Assembly: GCF_033954455.1 (NCBI RefSeq) | Contig: NZ_CP121473.1 | Span: 434,001-498,000 of the forward strand | DNA from: Thiorhodovibrio litoralis | GTDB taxonomy: Bacteria; Pseudomonadota; Gammaproteobacteria; Chromatiales; Chromatiaceae | Length of the DNA stretch: 64,000 bases | Direction of reading: 5' to 3' | Shown: piece by piece, positions 9,853 to 18,436 of the stretch | How positions within the stretch are numbered: position 1 is the stretch's first letter | How the letters are laid out: each line of letters opens with the position of its first letter | Notes under the pieces: model-generated | Seen by the model: only the letters and a program-made list of their open reading frames with translations | What the model was told of the DNA's origin: nothing | Database searches by the model: none | Made by a program: the position numbers and the translations under genes

Positions 9853-10404
9853 TCAGGCCGTCTCGGTTGCCGGTTTGGTGCTGGCGCGAGCTGGGCGGCT
9901 TGAGTTTTTGCTTGTATTCGTGGTTTCTCCTGAAGTTCCTCCTGGGGTTTCAGCTGAGGCGCGCCCGTTCGCTGAGCTGGAACCGGTTTTCAAGGTCACG
10001 GTTTCTTCAAATTTGCTTCCGTCGTAGCTCAAACGCTGCAACTCGGCTGACTCGCAATGCACCAGCTTGCCATTGATCTCGGCACCCATGGCCATTTCCA
10101 GCAGTTGATAGTAGAGGGTGCCGCTAACGCGCGCATTGGCGCCGAGCTCAACCCGGTCTCTCGCATGCACATCGCCGACAATGCTGCCGTCGGTGATCAG
10201 TTGCTCGACTTTGACGTCGCCCTCGATGACGCCCTGCTGGCTGATGATCAGCGCGGCGCTGGTTTCTGGTTCGGCGGTCACTTCGCCTTTGATCTTGCCA
10301 TCAAGGTGAAGCGCGCCCGAGAATCGGACCTGACCTTCGATGACGGTGCCCTGCCCGATGACGGTCACGACCTTGGGCGGCTTCACTCTGCGGATACGTG
10401 CCAT
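9853..10404 (-). CDS. Bactofilin-family polymer-forming cytoskeletal protein
   Basis: 183 residues with the beta-helical bactofilin (DUF583) core: VVTVIGQGTVIEGQVRFSG, LHLDGKIKGEV, IEGDVKVEQLI, GSIVGDVHARDRVELGANARVSGTL and GAEINGKL. A disordered Ser/Thr/Ala tail of about 50 residues follows. Bactofilins polymerise without nucleotide and scaffold cell-shape or envelope functions at the inner face of the membrane. Start ATG 10404 has a perfect GGAGG eight bases upstream; the frame is open to 10446 but that start lacks such a site. It lies downstream of the coiled-coil membrane protein gene at 10560-11381 on the same strand, with a 155-bp gap. Confidence 0.93.
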   Translation of the reverse strand: MARIRRVKPPKVVTVIGQGTVIEGQVRFSGALHLDGKIKGEVTAEPETSAALIISQQGVIEGDVKVEQLITDGSIVGDVHARDRVELGANARVSGTLYYQLLEMAMGAEINGKLVHCESAELQRLSYDGSKFEETVTLKTGSSSANGRASAETPGGTSGETTNTSKNSSRPARASTKPATETA

Positions 10405-10530
10405 GAAACGAACCTCCTGGTTCCGGTTTTGGGTCATGTTTCCCATGACTGTCGTGAATCACACGTATTCATGACTATGGGGTAGTGAGAATGGGTTGGC
10501 CGGGACGCGCTGGTGCTGATTGGTTGCGCT

Positions 10531-10569
10531 GATTTATTCATCGGATTTATTCATCTGATTTATTCACCT
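10531..10569. repeat. Triple 13-bp tandem repeat at a gene 3' end
   Basis: Three near-identical units of GATTTATTCATC at a 13-bp period (10531, 10544, 10557; the last reads ATTCACC). The third unit spans the stop codon of the minus-strand gene ending at 10560. Possibly slippage-generated; no stem is obvious. Confidence 0.7.
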
Positions 10570-11381
10570 GGGCCAGTGCCATTATCAGTGCCTGCGTCAG
10601 CGTCCTGGCTGGTTTGCCACGGGAACTGCCGGCGCGCCCCACCTGTCGCTTCGTCATCCGGCACCACGACCACCAGCAGCTCTTCGGGTTGGAAGTCTTG
10701 CGGCAATTGGAGTGTGCCGTCAATTTCCTGAAAGTGGCGAAAGCCGAGTCTGTGACTGTCGCGGGAATCATCCGTCAGTTCGTCGAGGCTGAAATAGCGT
10801 TCCTCGCCTTGCAGTTGGCCGCGCAATTGCAGGCGCACCTGGCCGGTCAGCATATCCGTACTGGCGTTGGTGCGCGAAACCTTGAACCAGTAGCGGAACC
10901 TGTTGTCGCTTTCGCGCGAGAGTGCCAGGTCGCTGATATCGAGCGGGCCATCGTCACCGCCAAAGAGTTGGGTCAGAAACGCCACCTGAGAGCGCAGTTG
11001 CGCGTTCTCAGTTTGGAGCACGCGAATCCTCTCCTGTGCTTCTCGTACCGCTTTGTTTTCTTCTTGGTGGTCCTTGGTGAGCGTTTGCAGACGTTGTTCG
11101 AGTTGCGCTGTTTCATCCTGGAGCGCCTCGCGGGTCTGCTTGAGCTCGGTCAGGTCCGCCGGCTCGACCGGTTGCTCGGCTGGCTGCTCGACTGCTTGTT
11201 CGACCGGCCATTTGGGCACGAAGGGCGTTTCGCCAGTGAGATCGAAAGCCAGATAGGCCCAGCTGCCGAGCGCCACGGCGACCAGCAGGAGCGCTAAGCC
11301 CAGCCGACCGGTCGGACGAGAATCAATGATGTGAGGCTGGCGAATTCTTCGCACTTTGACCTGTCCCATGCCTTGTCGCAT
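10560..11381 (-). CDS. Membrane-anchored coiled-coil protein (DUF6776-like)
   Basis: 273 residues with one N-terminal transmembrane helix (LGLALLLVAVALGSWAYLAF, about residues 26-45), a Pro/Glu/Gln-rich linker of repeated EQP units, a coiled coil of about 85 residues rich in Q/E/L, then a globular domain starting near FGGDDGPLDISDLALSRES. This resembles the gammaproteobacterial family that sits next to bactofilin genes; the DUF6776 label is from memory and tentative. Several starts are possible: 11435, 11381 (AAGG upstream) and 11369; 11381 is preferred because a -10-like TATCCT on this strand lies just upstream. The Asp/Gly-rich C terminus ends at the tandem repeats. Function unknown; a membrane tether for the bactofilin is a reasonable guess. 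Confidence 0.75.
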   Translation of the reverse strand: MRQGMGQVKVRRIRQPHIIDSRPTGRLGLALLLVAVALGSWAYLAFDLTGETPFVPKWPVEQAVEQPAEQPVEPADLTELKQTREALQDETAQLEQRLQTLTKDHQEENKAVREAQERIRVLQTENAQLRSQVAFLTQLFGGDDGPLDISDLALSRESDNRFRYWFKVSRTNASTDMLTGQVRLQLRGQLQGEERYFSLDELTDDSRDSHRLGFRHFQEIDGTLQLPQDFQPEELLVVVVPDDEATGGARRQFPWQTSQDADAGTDNGTGPGE

Positions 11382-11449
11382 CAGTGCCTTGGCTCGATTG
11401 AAAAATAATGATCTAGGATAGTCGCCTTTGGCCACGGGCGCAGCCGTTT

Positions 11450-11477
11450 TTGTGCTTAGGCGTGACTTGTTTATACT
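11450..11477 (+). promoter_or_regulatory. Candidate sigma-70 promoter for the FGE-like gene
   Basis: Good -10 hexamer TATACT at 11472-11477 with a weak -35 (TTGTGC at 11450) 16 bp upstream, within the divergent intergenic region and about 95 bp before the start codon. Sequence match only. Confidence 0.35.
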
Positions 11478-11569
11478 TTCGCCAATGGTACGCCGATCCT
11501 TGCGCCCTCGCGCGTTGCGGAATCTTCACGTTTTCAGCCACCACAACCTGCTCGCAGGCAGGGGGGACC

Positions 11570-13174
11570 ATGTCTGATCGACCCTCTCAGTCCAACAATC
11601 CATCCGTCGGTCAGCCTTCCGCGGGCGGCGCGGACTCGGGCTCATCTGCCGGTGCGAAGGCCGCGCCGCGCAATGTCAGCACCGTAGCGGCCGATCTCGC
11701 AATCCAGCAGGAAAACGAAGGGCTGCGACTGGCGCTGCGCGAGCAGGAGCGCATCGTCGAGGAGCTGACCAACGAATGCCGCCGGCTTGAGGATCGGCTT
11801 GAGGATCGCTACCAGGACATCGACGCGCTGCGACGCGAACTCGATCGGGGCGAGCGGGAGCGCAAGCAGACCGATGAACGCTCCTCGCAAATTGTTGACG
11901 ACGGCGGTTCGTCCGACTCCAGCTTGCCATCAGCACCAAGTGCGACCTCCGCAAAGGATACCAAAAAGGACGGTTCATCTGGAGCCGCGAAAGGTAGCGC
12001 GCTCGGTTTTGGTTCGGGTTTGGTGGGTGGTTTGTTGTTGGCGGGTCTGAGTGTGGGAGGTCTTTGGTTTGGTGGCATCCTGGCGCCGGCGGGCGGTATT
12101 TCCGCCGCGCCCGAGGTGGCTGGACCGCCGGAGCCCACGCGGCCCCCTGTACGTCCAGCCCCGGAGGCTGGCACTGCGGCTAGCTCGGCGACTGTTACGG
12201 GGACTGGAACGGCGACCGGCGGGGAGGACGCCCTGGTTTCAGACGTGGCGACAGTGGACACCGCAGCACCGATCTCCAGCACCGGCCCAAGGGATGAGGC
12301 GGGAATGCCCGAGGCGGGGGCGGATCAGGCCGCAGCGGAGACTGCAGACCAGAGAGCCAGTCCGGAAAGCATGGCGTTGAAGGTTCCTGATGAACCTGTT
12401 GCGGGCATGCACACGGATGCGTTCCTCACTGACGAAGCGACGGCACCGGAGATGGTGGTGCTGGAGCCAAGCGAGTTCATGATGGGAAATCCGGTTGGGA
12501 TGGCTGACAGCGATGCGCGGCCGGTGCATAAGGTGAGCCTCGATGGCTTCATGATCGGTGCGCGCGAGGTGACCTTTGCCAATTACGATCGATTCGTGCG
12601 CGAGACCGGCGCGCGACGCCCGCAAGATTATGGCTGGGGACGCGGCTCGCGCCCGGTCATCGATGTCTCCTGGGACGAAGCGCGTGATTACGCCAAGTGG
12701 TTGAGTGAGAAGACCGGCCAGCCCTATCGGCTGCCGACCGAGGCTGAGTGGGAATACGCTGCGCGCGGCGGGGCCAGTTCCTCGTTCTGGTGGGGTATCG
12801 GCTCGCCGGCCAGCCGCGCACTCTGCTTTGACTGCGGGACCCGCTGGGATCAGATTTCGACCGCGCCGACCGGCAGCTTTCCGCCCAATCCATTCGGCCT
12901 CTACGATACGGCTGGCAACGTTTATGAGTGGACGGCGGATTGTTACCATCACAATTACAACGGGGCTGCGAGCGATGGCAGTGCCCGGATCGGGCCGGAC
13001 TGCGAGCTGCGCGTTACGCGCGGCGGCAGCTTCAACTCGCCGGCGGGAGCAATGCGCAGCCACGCGCGCAATCGTTTTGCCGCCGACGCGCGTGTCGACA
13101 TTCTCGGCTTTCGGGTCGCGCGTGATCTCGACGCAGCATCGCAACCCGAAGATAGTGACGGTGACGGGGGCTGA
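11570..13174 (+). CDS. Membrane-anchored formylglycine-generating-enzyme-like (SUMF1) protein
   Basis: 534 residues. Order: Ser/Gly-rich N terminus; coiled coil (about 43-100) in the cytoplasm; one transmembrane helix (about 142-170); a long Pro/Ala/Glu-rich linker (about 170-300); and a C-terminal FGE-sulfatase domain with FMMGNPVGMADSDARPVHKV, FMIGAREVTFANYDRFV, PVIDVSWDEARDYAKWLSE, RLPTEAEWEYAARGG, GLYDTAGNVYEWTADCY, RVTRGGSFN and ILGFRVARDL. In this superfamily some members oxidise cysteine to formylglycine while many are non-catalytic binding modules; here the domain would face the periplasm. No sulfatase gene is nearby, so catalysis is not assumed. ATG 11570 follows a G-rich ribosome site (GGGGGG). 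Confidence 0.88.
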   Translation: MSDRPSQSNNPSVGQPSAGGADSGSSAGAKAAPRNVSTVAADLAIQQENEGLRLALREQERIVEELTNECRRLEDRLEDRYQDIDALRRELDRGERERKQTDERSSQIVDDGGSSDSSLPSAPSATSAKDTKKDGSSGAAKGSALGFGSGLVGGLLLAGLSVGGLWFGGILAPAGGISAAPEVAGPPEPTRPPVRPAPEAGTAASSATVTGTGTATGGEDALVSDVATVDTAAPISSTGPRDEAGMPEAGADQAAAETADQRASPESMALKVPDEPVAGMHTDAFLTDEATAPEMVVLEPSEFMMGNPVGMADSDARPVHKVSLDGFMIGAREVTFANYDRFVRETGARRPQDYGWGRGSRPVIDVSWDEARDYAKWLSEKTGQPYRLPTEAEWEYAARGGASSSFWWGIGSPASRALCFDCGTRWDQISTAPTGSFPPNPFGLYDTAGNVYEWTADCYHHNYNGAASDGSARIGPDCELRVTRGGSFNSPAGAMRSHARNRFAADARVDILGFRVARDLDAASQPEDSDGDGG

Positions 13175-13196
13175 GACGCATCCTGCCGCGCTGGGG

Positions 13197-14153
13197 ATGG
13201 TGAGCCTTGGTCGCCGAGTGCCTGAGTCCCAGCGCGAACCCGAGCCTTCTCGCCCGGGCCGCATGCTCGGGGTTGGCATCGCGGCGCTCGATATCGTCAA
13301 TCAGGTCGCGAGCTATCCCTGCGAGGACCAGGAAGTGCGCGCCACCGGTCAGCGCATTGCGCGCGGCGGCAATGTTGCCAATACGCTGTCGGTTCTGAGC
13401 GATCTTGGCTGGCGCTGCGATTGGGCCGGTTGCTACGCCGATGACAGCGGCGCGGATTTTATCCTCTCGGATTTGCATCGCCGCGGAATCAACACCGAGA
13501 CAGCCGTGCGTTGTGCGGGCTCGGCAACCCCCACCTCCTACATCACGCTGAGCGAGGCCACGGCAAGCCGGACCATCGTGCATTACCGGCGCCTACCTGA
13601 GTTGAGCGCGGACGATTTCGCCGCGATTCCGCTCGACGCTTACCAATGGGTGCATTTCGAGGGGCGCAACGCACCTGAAACAGCGGTCATGATCGAACGC
13701 GTGCGGCGGGAGCACCCGGCACTGCCGGTGTCGATCGAGATCGAAAAGCCTAGACCCGAGCTCGCGCGGCTGTTTCAGCCCGTGTCCCTGCTGCTGTTCT
13801 CCCGCGCCCTGGTGCAGCAGGAGATCGGCGCCCAGACCTTGCCCTGGGACTATCTGGCCGCCCAGCAGCGCCGCAGCGGGGCGGCGCTGTGCGTGGCGCC
13901 CTGGGGCGCCGATGGGGCTTATGGTATCGACAAGGGCGGCCGCCAGTTCTTCGCACCGGCTGCGCCGCCGGATCAGTTACGCGATACTCTTGCCGCCGGC
14001 GATGTTTTCAATGCCGCGCTGATCGACGGACTGCTCCACAAAAGGCCGGTTGCTGATGCCATGACGCGGGCGAACCGGATCGCAGGCTTTAAATGCGGTT
14101 ATTCCGGCCTGGAGGGGATGATTGACGCGGCTCGCGACGCCGGTCGGGTCTGA
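13197..14153 (+). CDS. PfkB-family carbohydrate kinase (ketohexokinase-like)
   Basis: 318-residue ribokinase-fold sugar kinase. Seen: N-terminal GVGIAALDIVNQV, the RGGNVANTLSVLSDLGW substrate segment, YADDSGADFILSDLHRRGI, the WVHFEGRN strand, SIEIEKPR, and the C-terminal anion-hole and catalytic block DTLAAGDVFNAALIDGLL, where the Asp acts as base. The GGN...FEGRN...EIEKPR pattern recalls ketohexokinases, but the substrate cannot be fixed. ATG 13197 is taken as start; an ATG at 13263 just before LGVGIA is an alternative that trims the unconserved N terminus. It begins 22 bp after the FGE-like gene and is probably co-transcribed with it. Confidence 0.85.
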   Translation: MVSLGRRVPESQREPEPSRPGRMLGVGIAALDIVNQVASYPCEDQEVRATGQRIARGGNVANTLSVLSDLGWRCDWAGCYADDSGADFILSDLHRRGINTETAVRCAGSATPTSYITLSEATASRTIVHYRRLPELSADDFAAIPLDAYQWVHFEGRNAPETAVMIERVRREHPALPVSIEIEKPRPELARLFQPVSLLLFSRALVQQEIGAQTLPWDYLAAQQRRSGAALCVAPWGADGAYGIDKGGRQFFAPAAPPDQLRDTLAAGDVFNAALIDGLLHKRPVADAMTRANRIAGFKCGYSGLEGMIDAARDAGRV

Positions 14154-14207
14154 CTCTGCGGTTACGGACGCAAAGATCGGGTGGTGTGCGGCTGTTGCTG
14201 AGCTGAA

Positions 14208-14234
14208 ATCGGCCCGCAACGCGTGCGGGCCGAT
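14208..14234. terminator. Bidirectional hairpin terminator
   Basis: Perfect 11-bp stem (ATCGGCCCGCA with its complement) around a 5-nt ACGCG loop, placed between the converging kinase and DUF2333 genes. There is no long T tract, so efficiency is uncertain, but the position fits. Confidence 0.75.
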
Positions 14235-14252
14235 CAGGTGCTAGGCAGAATC

Positions 14253-15281
14253 CTAGCCGGTCTCGAGCAATACGCGCAGGTCAATGACGGCGGCGTTGGC
14301 GCGCGAGATATAAGACGCCATGACGAGCGAGTGATTGGCGAGCAGCCCGTAGCCGTGGCCGTTCAGCACCACCGGGCTCATCTTGCGCATGGTGGCGCCA
14401 TGCAGGTCGCGCATGATCTGCTCGACCGAGACCAAGGCGTTCTTGCCGGCCAGCACGCTTTCGAAGTCGATGGAAATTGCCTGCATCATGTGCAGCAGCG
14501 CCCAGGTATAGCCGCGCGCCTCGTAGAAAATGTTATCCACTTCGGTCCAGGAGGTTGCCTCCAGCACTTGGGCGCCACCCTGGGTCTGGGTGAAGCTCGC
14601 GGTCAGCTCGGCGTCGTTCACACTGGCGCTCAGGCGCTGCGCATAGCTGCCCAGGCGCTTCTCGACCACCATCAGGTAAGCGCGGAGATTGTCGGCGCGG
14701 GTATAGAAACGCGCGGTTTGGTCGGTCCCGGAGATCAGGGCCGCACGATACTCCTTCAGCGCATTGATGCCGTCGCGATACTGGGACTCGGTCGAGGGTA
14801 GCATGTAGGAGTTGGCGTCGAAGTTGAAATCGGAGTCCGCCAGCTTGAGCTTGTCGTTCTCGATCGACTGGGTCTGAGAGCGGCTGAAATCATTGCGCAG
14901 CGAGCGCACCGAGTCACGCAGCTCGGTCAGTACGCCGTATTCCCAGTTCGGCATGTTGTCGATCAGGATGCCGGGCGGGGTAATATCGTTGCTGATATAG
15001 CCGCCTGGCTTGCCGAGCAGGGTTTCGGCAACATTGATGGCGGAAGACACAGTGGCAACGCCCGGCGTCTTGAGCGCTTCCTTGGTGTCTATGTTCGGAA
15101 TTTCAATCTTGCTGATCTCGAAGGGTTCTGGCTGCAGCGACCAGTAAGCGCCGAGACCGCCGATGGCAGCCATTGCCAAGATCACAAGCACGGCCATGAT
15201 GCGACCGAGCGGCAGTTTGCGGCGTGATGATGTTGCGTTTGGCTGCTCGTCCGAGCGGCCGGCAGAGGTTTCCTTGGTCAC
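14253..15281 (-). CDS. DUF2333 family membrane protein
   Basis: 342 residues. A basic cytoplasmic N terminus is followed by one transmembrane helix (LGRIMAVLVILAMAAIGGLGAYW) and a periplasmic, mainly helical domain including PGGYISNDITPPGILIDNMPNWE, a block typical of DUF2333 proteins of gammaproteobacteria, plus WTEVDNIFYEARGYTWALLHMM. GTG at 15281 with GAGGAG just upstream is preferred over an open frame reaching 15494, which gives an unrelated N terminus. Role unknown; the architecture suggests an envelope protein. Convergent with the sugar kinase gene, with the hairpin at 14208 between them. Confidence 0.85.
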   Translation of the reverse strand: MTKETSAGRSDEQPNATSSRRKLPLGRIMAVLVILAMAAIGGLGAYWSLQPEPFEISKIEIPNIDTKEALKTPGVATVSSAINVAETLLGKPGGYISNDITPPGILIDNMPNWEYGVLTELRDSVRSLRNDFSRSQTQSIENDKLKLADSDFNFDANSYMLPSTESQYRDGINALKEYRAALISGTDQTARFYTRADNLRAYLMVVEKRLGSYAQRLSASVNDAELTASFTQTQGGAQVLEATSWTEVDNIFYEARGYTWALLHMMQAISIDFESVLAGKNALVSVEQIMRDLHGATMRKMSPVVLNGHGYGLLANHSLVMASYISRANAAVIDLRVLLETG

Positions 15282-15575
15282 AATGAGCTCCTCGTTGTTC
15301 GTGGAATGAGCCGGAAAATATCGCTGGCTTAATTCTACCCGGAAAAGGCGGCGTGCTGGTGAGCGAATCCGCTGGGGCGGGAATCTCCCGGGCAGGCATG
15401 CGGGCGAAGTTTTGATACACTCTTGCCGAACAGCGCGACCGCTGGCCACGCCGGCACTGCTTGCCGTGCCGGTTCTGGGCCAGCTCTGCTCCACATGTTC
15501 ATAGGGGCGACCCGGGGATCACCCAAGTCGCATCGGTCGAGAATTCGAAATTCCATGCAGTTCTGGAAGTTAGGC

Positions 15576-16223
15576 ATGCCCCGAGACCAGCGTCGATTTA
15601 AGCCAGAGACCCGGCCAGAGACGAGTGCGCAACAGTTGCTCACGCGCAGCCTGCTGTTTGCTGCGCTCTGGATGGTGCTGACCCGGGCTGACCCGGCCTC
15701 CTGGGTTATCGGCGTGCCGGCGGTGCTGGCTGCGACCTGGGCAAGCGTGCGCCTTGGATTCAAGGCACCGCGGCCGACGGCTCGCGGACCAGCGGGCTCC
15801 GGTTTGGGTCTTGCCTCGCTCGACCTGGCTACCTCGACACTCGCGCGACCGCGCGCGCGCCAGGCGCGGCTCGCCTCCTGGCTCGCCATTGATGTGCGCC
15901 GGTTGCTCCCTTTTGTGCTGTTTTTTGTCGTGGCCTCTGCGCGCGGCGGGCTCGATGTCGCCGGGCGGATTCTGGCACGGACGCTGGACATCGCCCCGGG
16001 TTTCATCACCTATCGCATCAGATTGCGCCATCCAGGGGCACGCATCCTGTTTATCGACCTGATCAGCTTGCTGCCCGGCACGCTGAGCGCCGACATTGAG
16101 GGGTCCGATCGCCTGGTCATTCATGTCCTGGATGTCGGCTCGGATAATTTTCGCGAGTTGGCGCAGCTCGAGTTGCAGGTCGCGCTGCTATTTCGCGAGC
16201 CCGGCGGCGCGGGAGCCTATTGA
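15576..16223 (+). CDS. mnhE: Na+/H+ antiporter subunit E (MnhE/MrpE)
   Basis: 215 residues; first gene of a ten-gene Mrp-type operon. A hydrophobic N-terminal pair (LLFAALWMVLTRADPASWVIGVPAVLAATWASV) precedes a second hydrophobic stretch (LLPFVLFFVVASARGGLDVAGRIL) and the MrpE signature region ARILFIDLISLLPGTLSADIEG followed by LVIHVLDVG. Start ATG 15576 follows GGAAG; ATG 15555 is an alternative. The linker between the helices is longer and more Arg/Ala-rich than usual. It is a small structural subunit of the sodium/proton exchange complex in the inner membrane. Confidence 0.88.
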   Translation: MPRDQRRFKPETRPETSAQQLLTRSLLFAALWMVLTRADPASWVIGVPAVLAATWASVRLGFKAPRPTARGPAGSGLGLASLDLATSTLARPRARQARLASWLAIDVRRLLPFVLFFVVASARGGLDVAGRILARTLDIAPGFITYRIRLRHPGARILFIDLISLLPGTLSADIEGSDRLVIHVLDVGSDNFRELAQLELQVALLFREPGGAGAY

Positions 16224-16224
16224 C

Positions 16225-16473
16225 ATGGCGACCATGATGCTGGTGTTCGCGAGCCTGCTACTGGCGACCATGGGCGTGGGTCTGGTGCGCGCGCTGCGCG
16301 GGCCGACGCCCGCAGACCGTCTGCTTGCGGTGCAGTTAATCGGTACCGCGAGCATCGGCGTGCTGCTGCTGCTGGCTGCCGCGCTGTCCATGCCGGCGCT
16401 TGCGGATGTGGCCTTGGTGTTCAGCCTGCTGGCCGCCGTGGCGGTGGCCGCGCTAACCCGGCGCCGCGCATGA
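16225..16473 (+). CDS. mnhF: Na+/H+ antiporter subunit F (MnhF/MrpF)
   Basis: 82-residue protein with three predicted helices and the family stretch RALRGPTPADRLLAVQLIGT, followed by DVALVFSLLAAVAVAAL. It starts 1 bp after mnhE and overlaps mnhG by four bases (ATGA), showing translational coupling. Confidence 0.9.
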   Translation: MATMMLVFASLLLATMGVGLVRALRGPTPADRLLAVQLIGTASIGVLLLLAAALSMPALADVALVFSLLAAVAVAALTRRRA

Positions 16474-16769
16474 TCTGGTTCTCGCTGGCATTCTCCGCCG
16501 CCCTGATCGCTGCTGGTTTGGCGTTTTTTGCCGCCGGCACCCTCGGTTTGTTGCGTCTGCCGGATATTTTTACCCGGCTGCACGCGCTCACCAAGGCTGA
16601 CAATCTCGGCTTGGGCTTGATCATCCTTGGCCTCACGCCCTGGGCGCCGAACCTCTGGTACGTGCTTGAGCTGGCGCTGATCTGGCTGCTGGTGCTGCTC
16701 GGCGGCGCGACCGGCGCGCATCTGATTGCCCGGCGTGCCTTGCACGGCGACGGGGAGGACCCGCAATGA
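16470..16769 (+). CDS. mnhG: Na+/H+ antiporter subunit G (MnhG/MrpG)
   Basis: 99 residues, three helices, with the signature GTLGLLRLPDIFTRLHALTKADNLG and a following GLIILGL. The E-F-G order and the 4-bp overlaps on both sides match Mrp operons. Confidence 0.92.
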   Translation: MIWFSLAFSAALIAAGLAFFAAGTLGLLRLPDIFTRLHALTKADNLGLGLIILGLTPWAPNLWYVLELALIWLLVLLGGATGAHLIARRALHGDGEDPQ

Positions 16770-17464
16770 GCGCGACCATGGCGTCAGGCCCCGCATTGCT
16801 CGCCTTTGACCTGCTGATGCTCTCCACCTTGCTCGCCCTGGCGGTTGCCACTCTGAGCAGTCGTGACCCGCGCCGTGCCGCCATTTTGTTCATCGTCTTC
16901 GGGCTCTGGTTGTCCCTGGTTTGGGCGCGACTCGGCGCGCCCGACGTCGCTCTGGCGGAGGCGGCCATCGGCGCAGGCCTGGGCGGGGCGCTGATGCTCG
17001 CTGCCGCGCGGCGCGCCGTCGCGAGTCAGGGCTCAGCGCTGTCCGCAGCGGATGAAACTGAGGCTGACCTGGCTGCGCAAGAGGGGATGACCTCTGCTGG
17101 GGGCCAGGCTCGCGCTTCCGAGGCGGAATCGGCCTCAGCACCCGCATCGGCCCCCGTTCCCGAATCCCCATCGCCGGAATCGACTCCATTGCCCGAATCA
17201 GTCCCAGCACCCGAATCGGCTCCAGCAAAAGCTGAAGTCCCTTCGGGCGAGCGGAGATTGGTTCAGGCTGAACTGGAGCTGACACAGCCTGAGGTCGAAA
17301 CGGATCAGCTTGCCGCATCGGCCTCGGCCGAGCAGCCCAAGCTGGAAGCCGACCAGCCCGAGGCAGAAAAGTCCAAGCCGAGCCGGCACAGGTCGAAACG
17401 GTCGAAATCCAAACAGCAACCTGGGGACTCGCAGCCAGACTCAGGCGGGAGCTTGGAGCCATGA
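16766..17464 (+). CDS. MrpA-type DUF4040 membrane subunit with long Pro/Glu/Ser tail
   Basis: 232 residues. The first 90 form the DUF4040 module (normally the C-terminal part of MrpA or an MbhD-like subunit): FDLLMLSTLLALAVATL, then LFIVFGLWLSLVWARLGAPDVALAEAAIGAGLGGALML, including the conserved APDVALAEAA helix. The remaining 140 residues are an unusual low-complexity, acidic, Pro-Glu-Ser rich tail (repeats such as APESAP) ending in a basic KPSRHRSKRSKSKQQ cluster, predicted cytosolic and disordered. Such a tail is not part of the family as I know it. Overlaps the neighbours on both sides by 4 bp. Confidence 0.82.
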   Translation: MSATMASGPALLAFDLLMLSTLLALAVATLSSRDPRRAAILFIVFGLWLSLVWARLGAPDVALAEAAIGAGLGGALMLAAARRAVASQGSALSAADETEADLAAQEGMTSAGGQARASEAESASAPASAPVPESPSPESTPLPESVPAPESAPAKAEVPSGERRLVQAELELTQPEVETDQLAASASAEQPKLEADQPEAEKSKPSRHRSKRSKSKQQPGDSQPDSGGSLEP

Positions 17465-18132
17465 ATCGGCTGGAGCCCAAGCCGCAGCGTTCTGCCTCGA
17501 TTCTCGTCGTGGTGCTGCTGGCATTGCTCGCGGCCTTGTTGCAATGGGTGTTCTTTACTCACCAGATGCAGGCGCCGGACGGCGAGTTGGCCGCCTTGGC
17601 GGGGGCCGAGCTGCCGCGCACCGGAGTGACCAACCCGGTGACAGCTGTGCTGCTGAGCTACCGCGCGGTCGATACCCTGCTTGAGCTGGCAGTGCTGCTC
17701 GCGGCGCTGCTCGGCATCTGGGCGCTGGGTGCGCCCTCGCGCGGCTATCAGCGCGCCGGGCCTGTCTATGCCGGCATGGTGTCCTGGGTGGTGCCGCTGC
17801 TAATTCTCACCGCCGGCTATCTGCTCTGGATCGGCGCCAAGGCTCCTGGCGGGGCCTTTCAGGCCGGTGCCTTGCTGGCTGCGGCTGGGGTCATTTTGCG
17901 CCTCGGCGGCTCCGCGCGCGGCGGTCTGCCGGGTGCCTCGGCACGGCGCTGGCTGGCGGTGGCGGGAATTGGCGTCTTTGCCCTGGTCGGGCTCGCCACC
18001 ATGCTGGCTGGGCGCGGGTTCCTGAACTATCCCGAGCCCTGGGCCGGCTGGCTGATTCTGCTGATCGAAACCTTCGCGACTGTGACGATCGCGACTTTGC
18101 TGACGGCGGCTTATGTGGGGAATGAGGAGTGA
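17461..18132 (+). CDS. mnhB: Na+/H+ antiporter subunit B (MnhB/MrpB)
   Basis: 223 residues with about six helices. MnhB landmarks: TNPVTAVLLSYRAVDTLLELAVLLAALLG and the GAKAPGGAFQAGALLAAAGVILRL block, equivalent to the conserved GGHNxPGGGF region of canonical MrpB. Together with the DUF4040 gene it replaces the C-terminal half of a fused MrpA. Ten bases separate its stop from mnhC. Confidence 0.87.
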   Translation: MNRLEPKPQRSASILVVVLLALLAALLQWVFFTHQMQAPDGELAALAGAELPRTGVTNPVTAVLLSYRAVDTLLELAVLLAALLGIWALGAPSRGYQRAGPVYAGMVSWVVPLLILTAGYLLWIGAKAPGGAFQAGALLAAAGVILRLGGSARGGLPGASARRWLAVAGIGVFALVGLATMLAGRGFLNYPEPWAGWLILLIETFATVTIATLLTAAYVGNEE

Positions 18133-18142
18133 CTGCGGGAAC

Positions 18143-18436
18143 ATGATGAACACCGAATTCCTTTACGCTGGTGCCGGCTTTCTGCTGTACGTGCTCGGCA
18201 TCTGGTCGTTTTTGCTGCACCGGACGCTGCTGCGCAAGCTGATCGCGCTTAATGTGATGGGTGCGGGCGTGTTTCATCTGCTGATCGCGCTGGCGGGGCG
18301 CGGGGCGCCGCCGACTGATCCGATACCCCATGCGCTGGTGCTGACAGGCATTGTGGTCGCAGTCAGTGCGACCGCGCTGGCGTTGGCTTTCGGTCGCGCC
18401 CTGGATCAACTCGGGGAAGCTGCCACCGATGACTGA
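18143..18436 (+). CDS. mnhC: Na+/H+ antiporter subunit C (MnhC/MrpC, NuoK-like)
   Basis: 97 residues with three helices, homologous in fold to NuoK. Seen: GIWSFLLHRTLLRKLIALNVMGAGVFHLLIAL and PIPHALVLTGIVVAVSATALALAF, which match the MnhC PxPQALVLTxIVI region. Start ATG 18143 (a second ATG lies at 18146). Overlaps the next gene by 8 bp. Confidence 0.92.
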   Translation: MMNTEFLYAGAGFLLYVLGIWSFLLHRTLLRKLIALNVMGAGVFHLLIALAGRGAPPTDPIPHALVLTGIVVAVSATALALAFGRALDQLGEAATDD

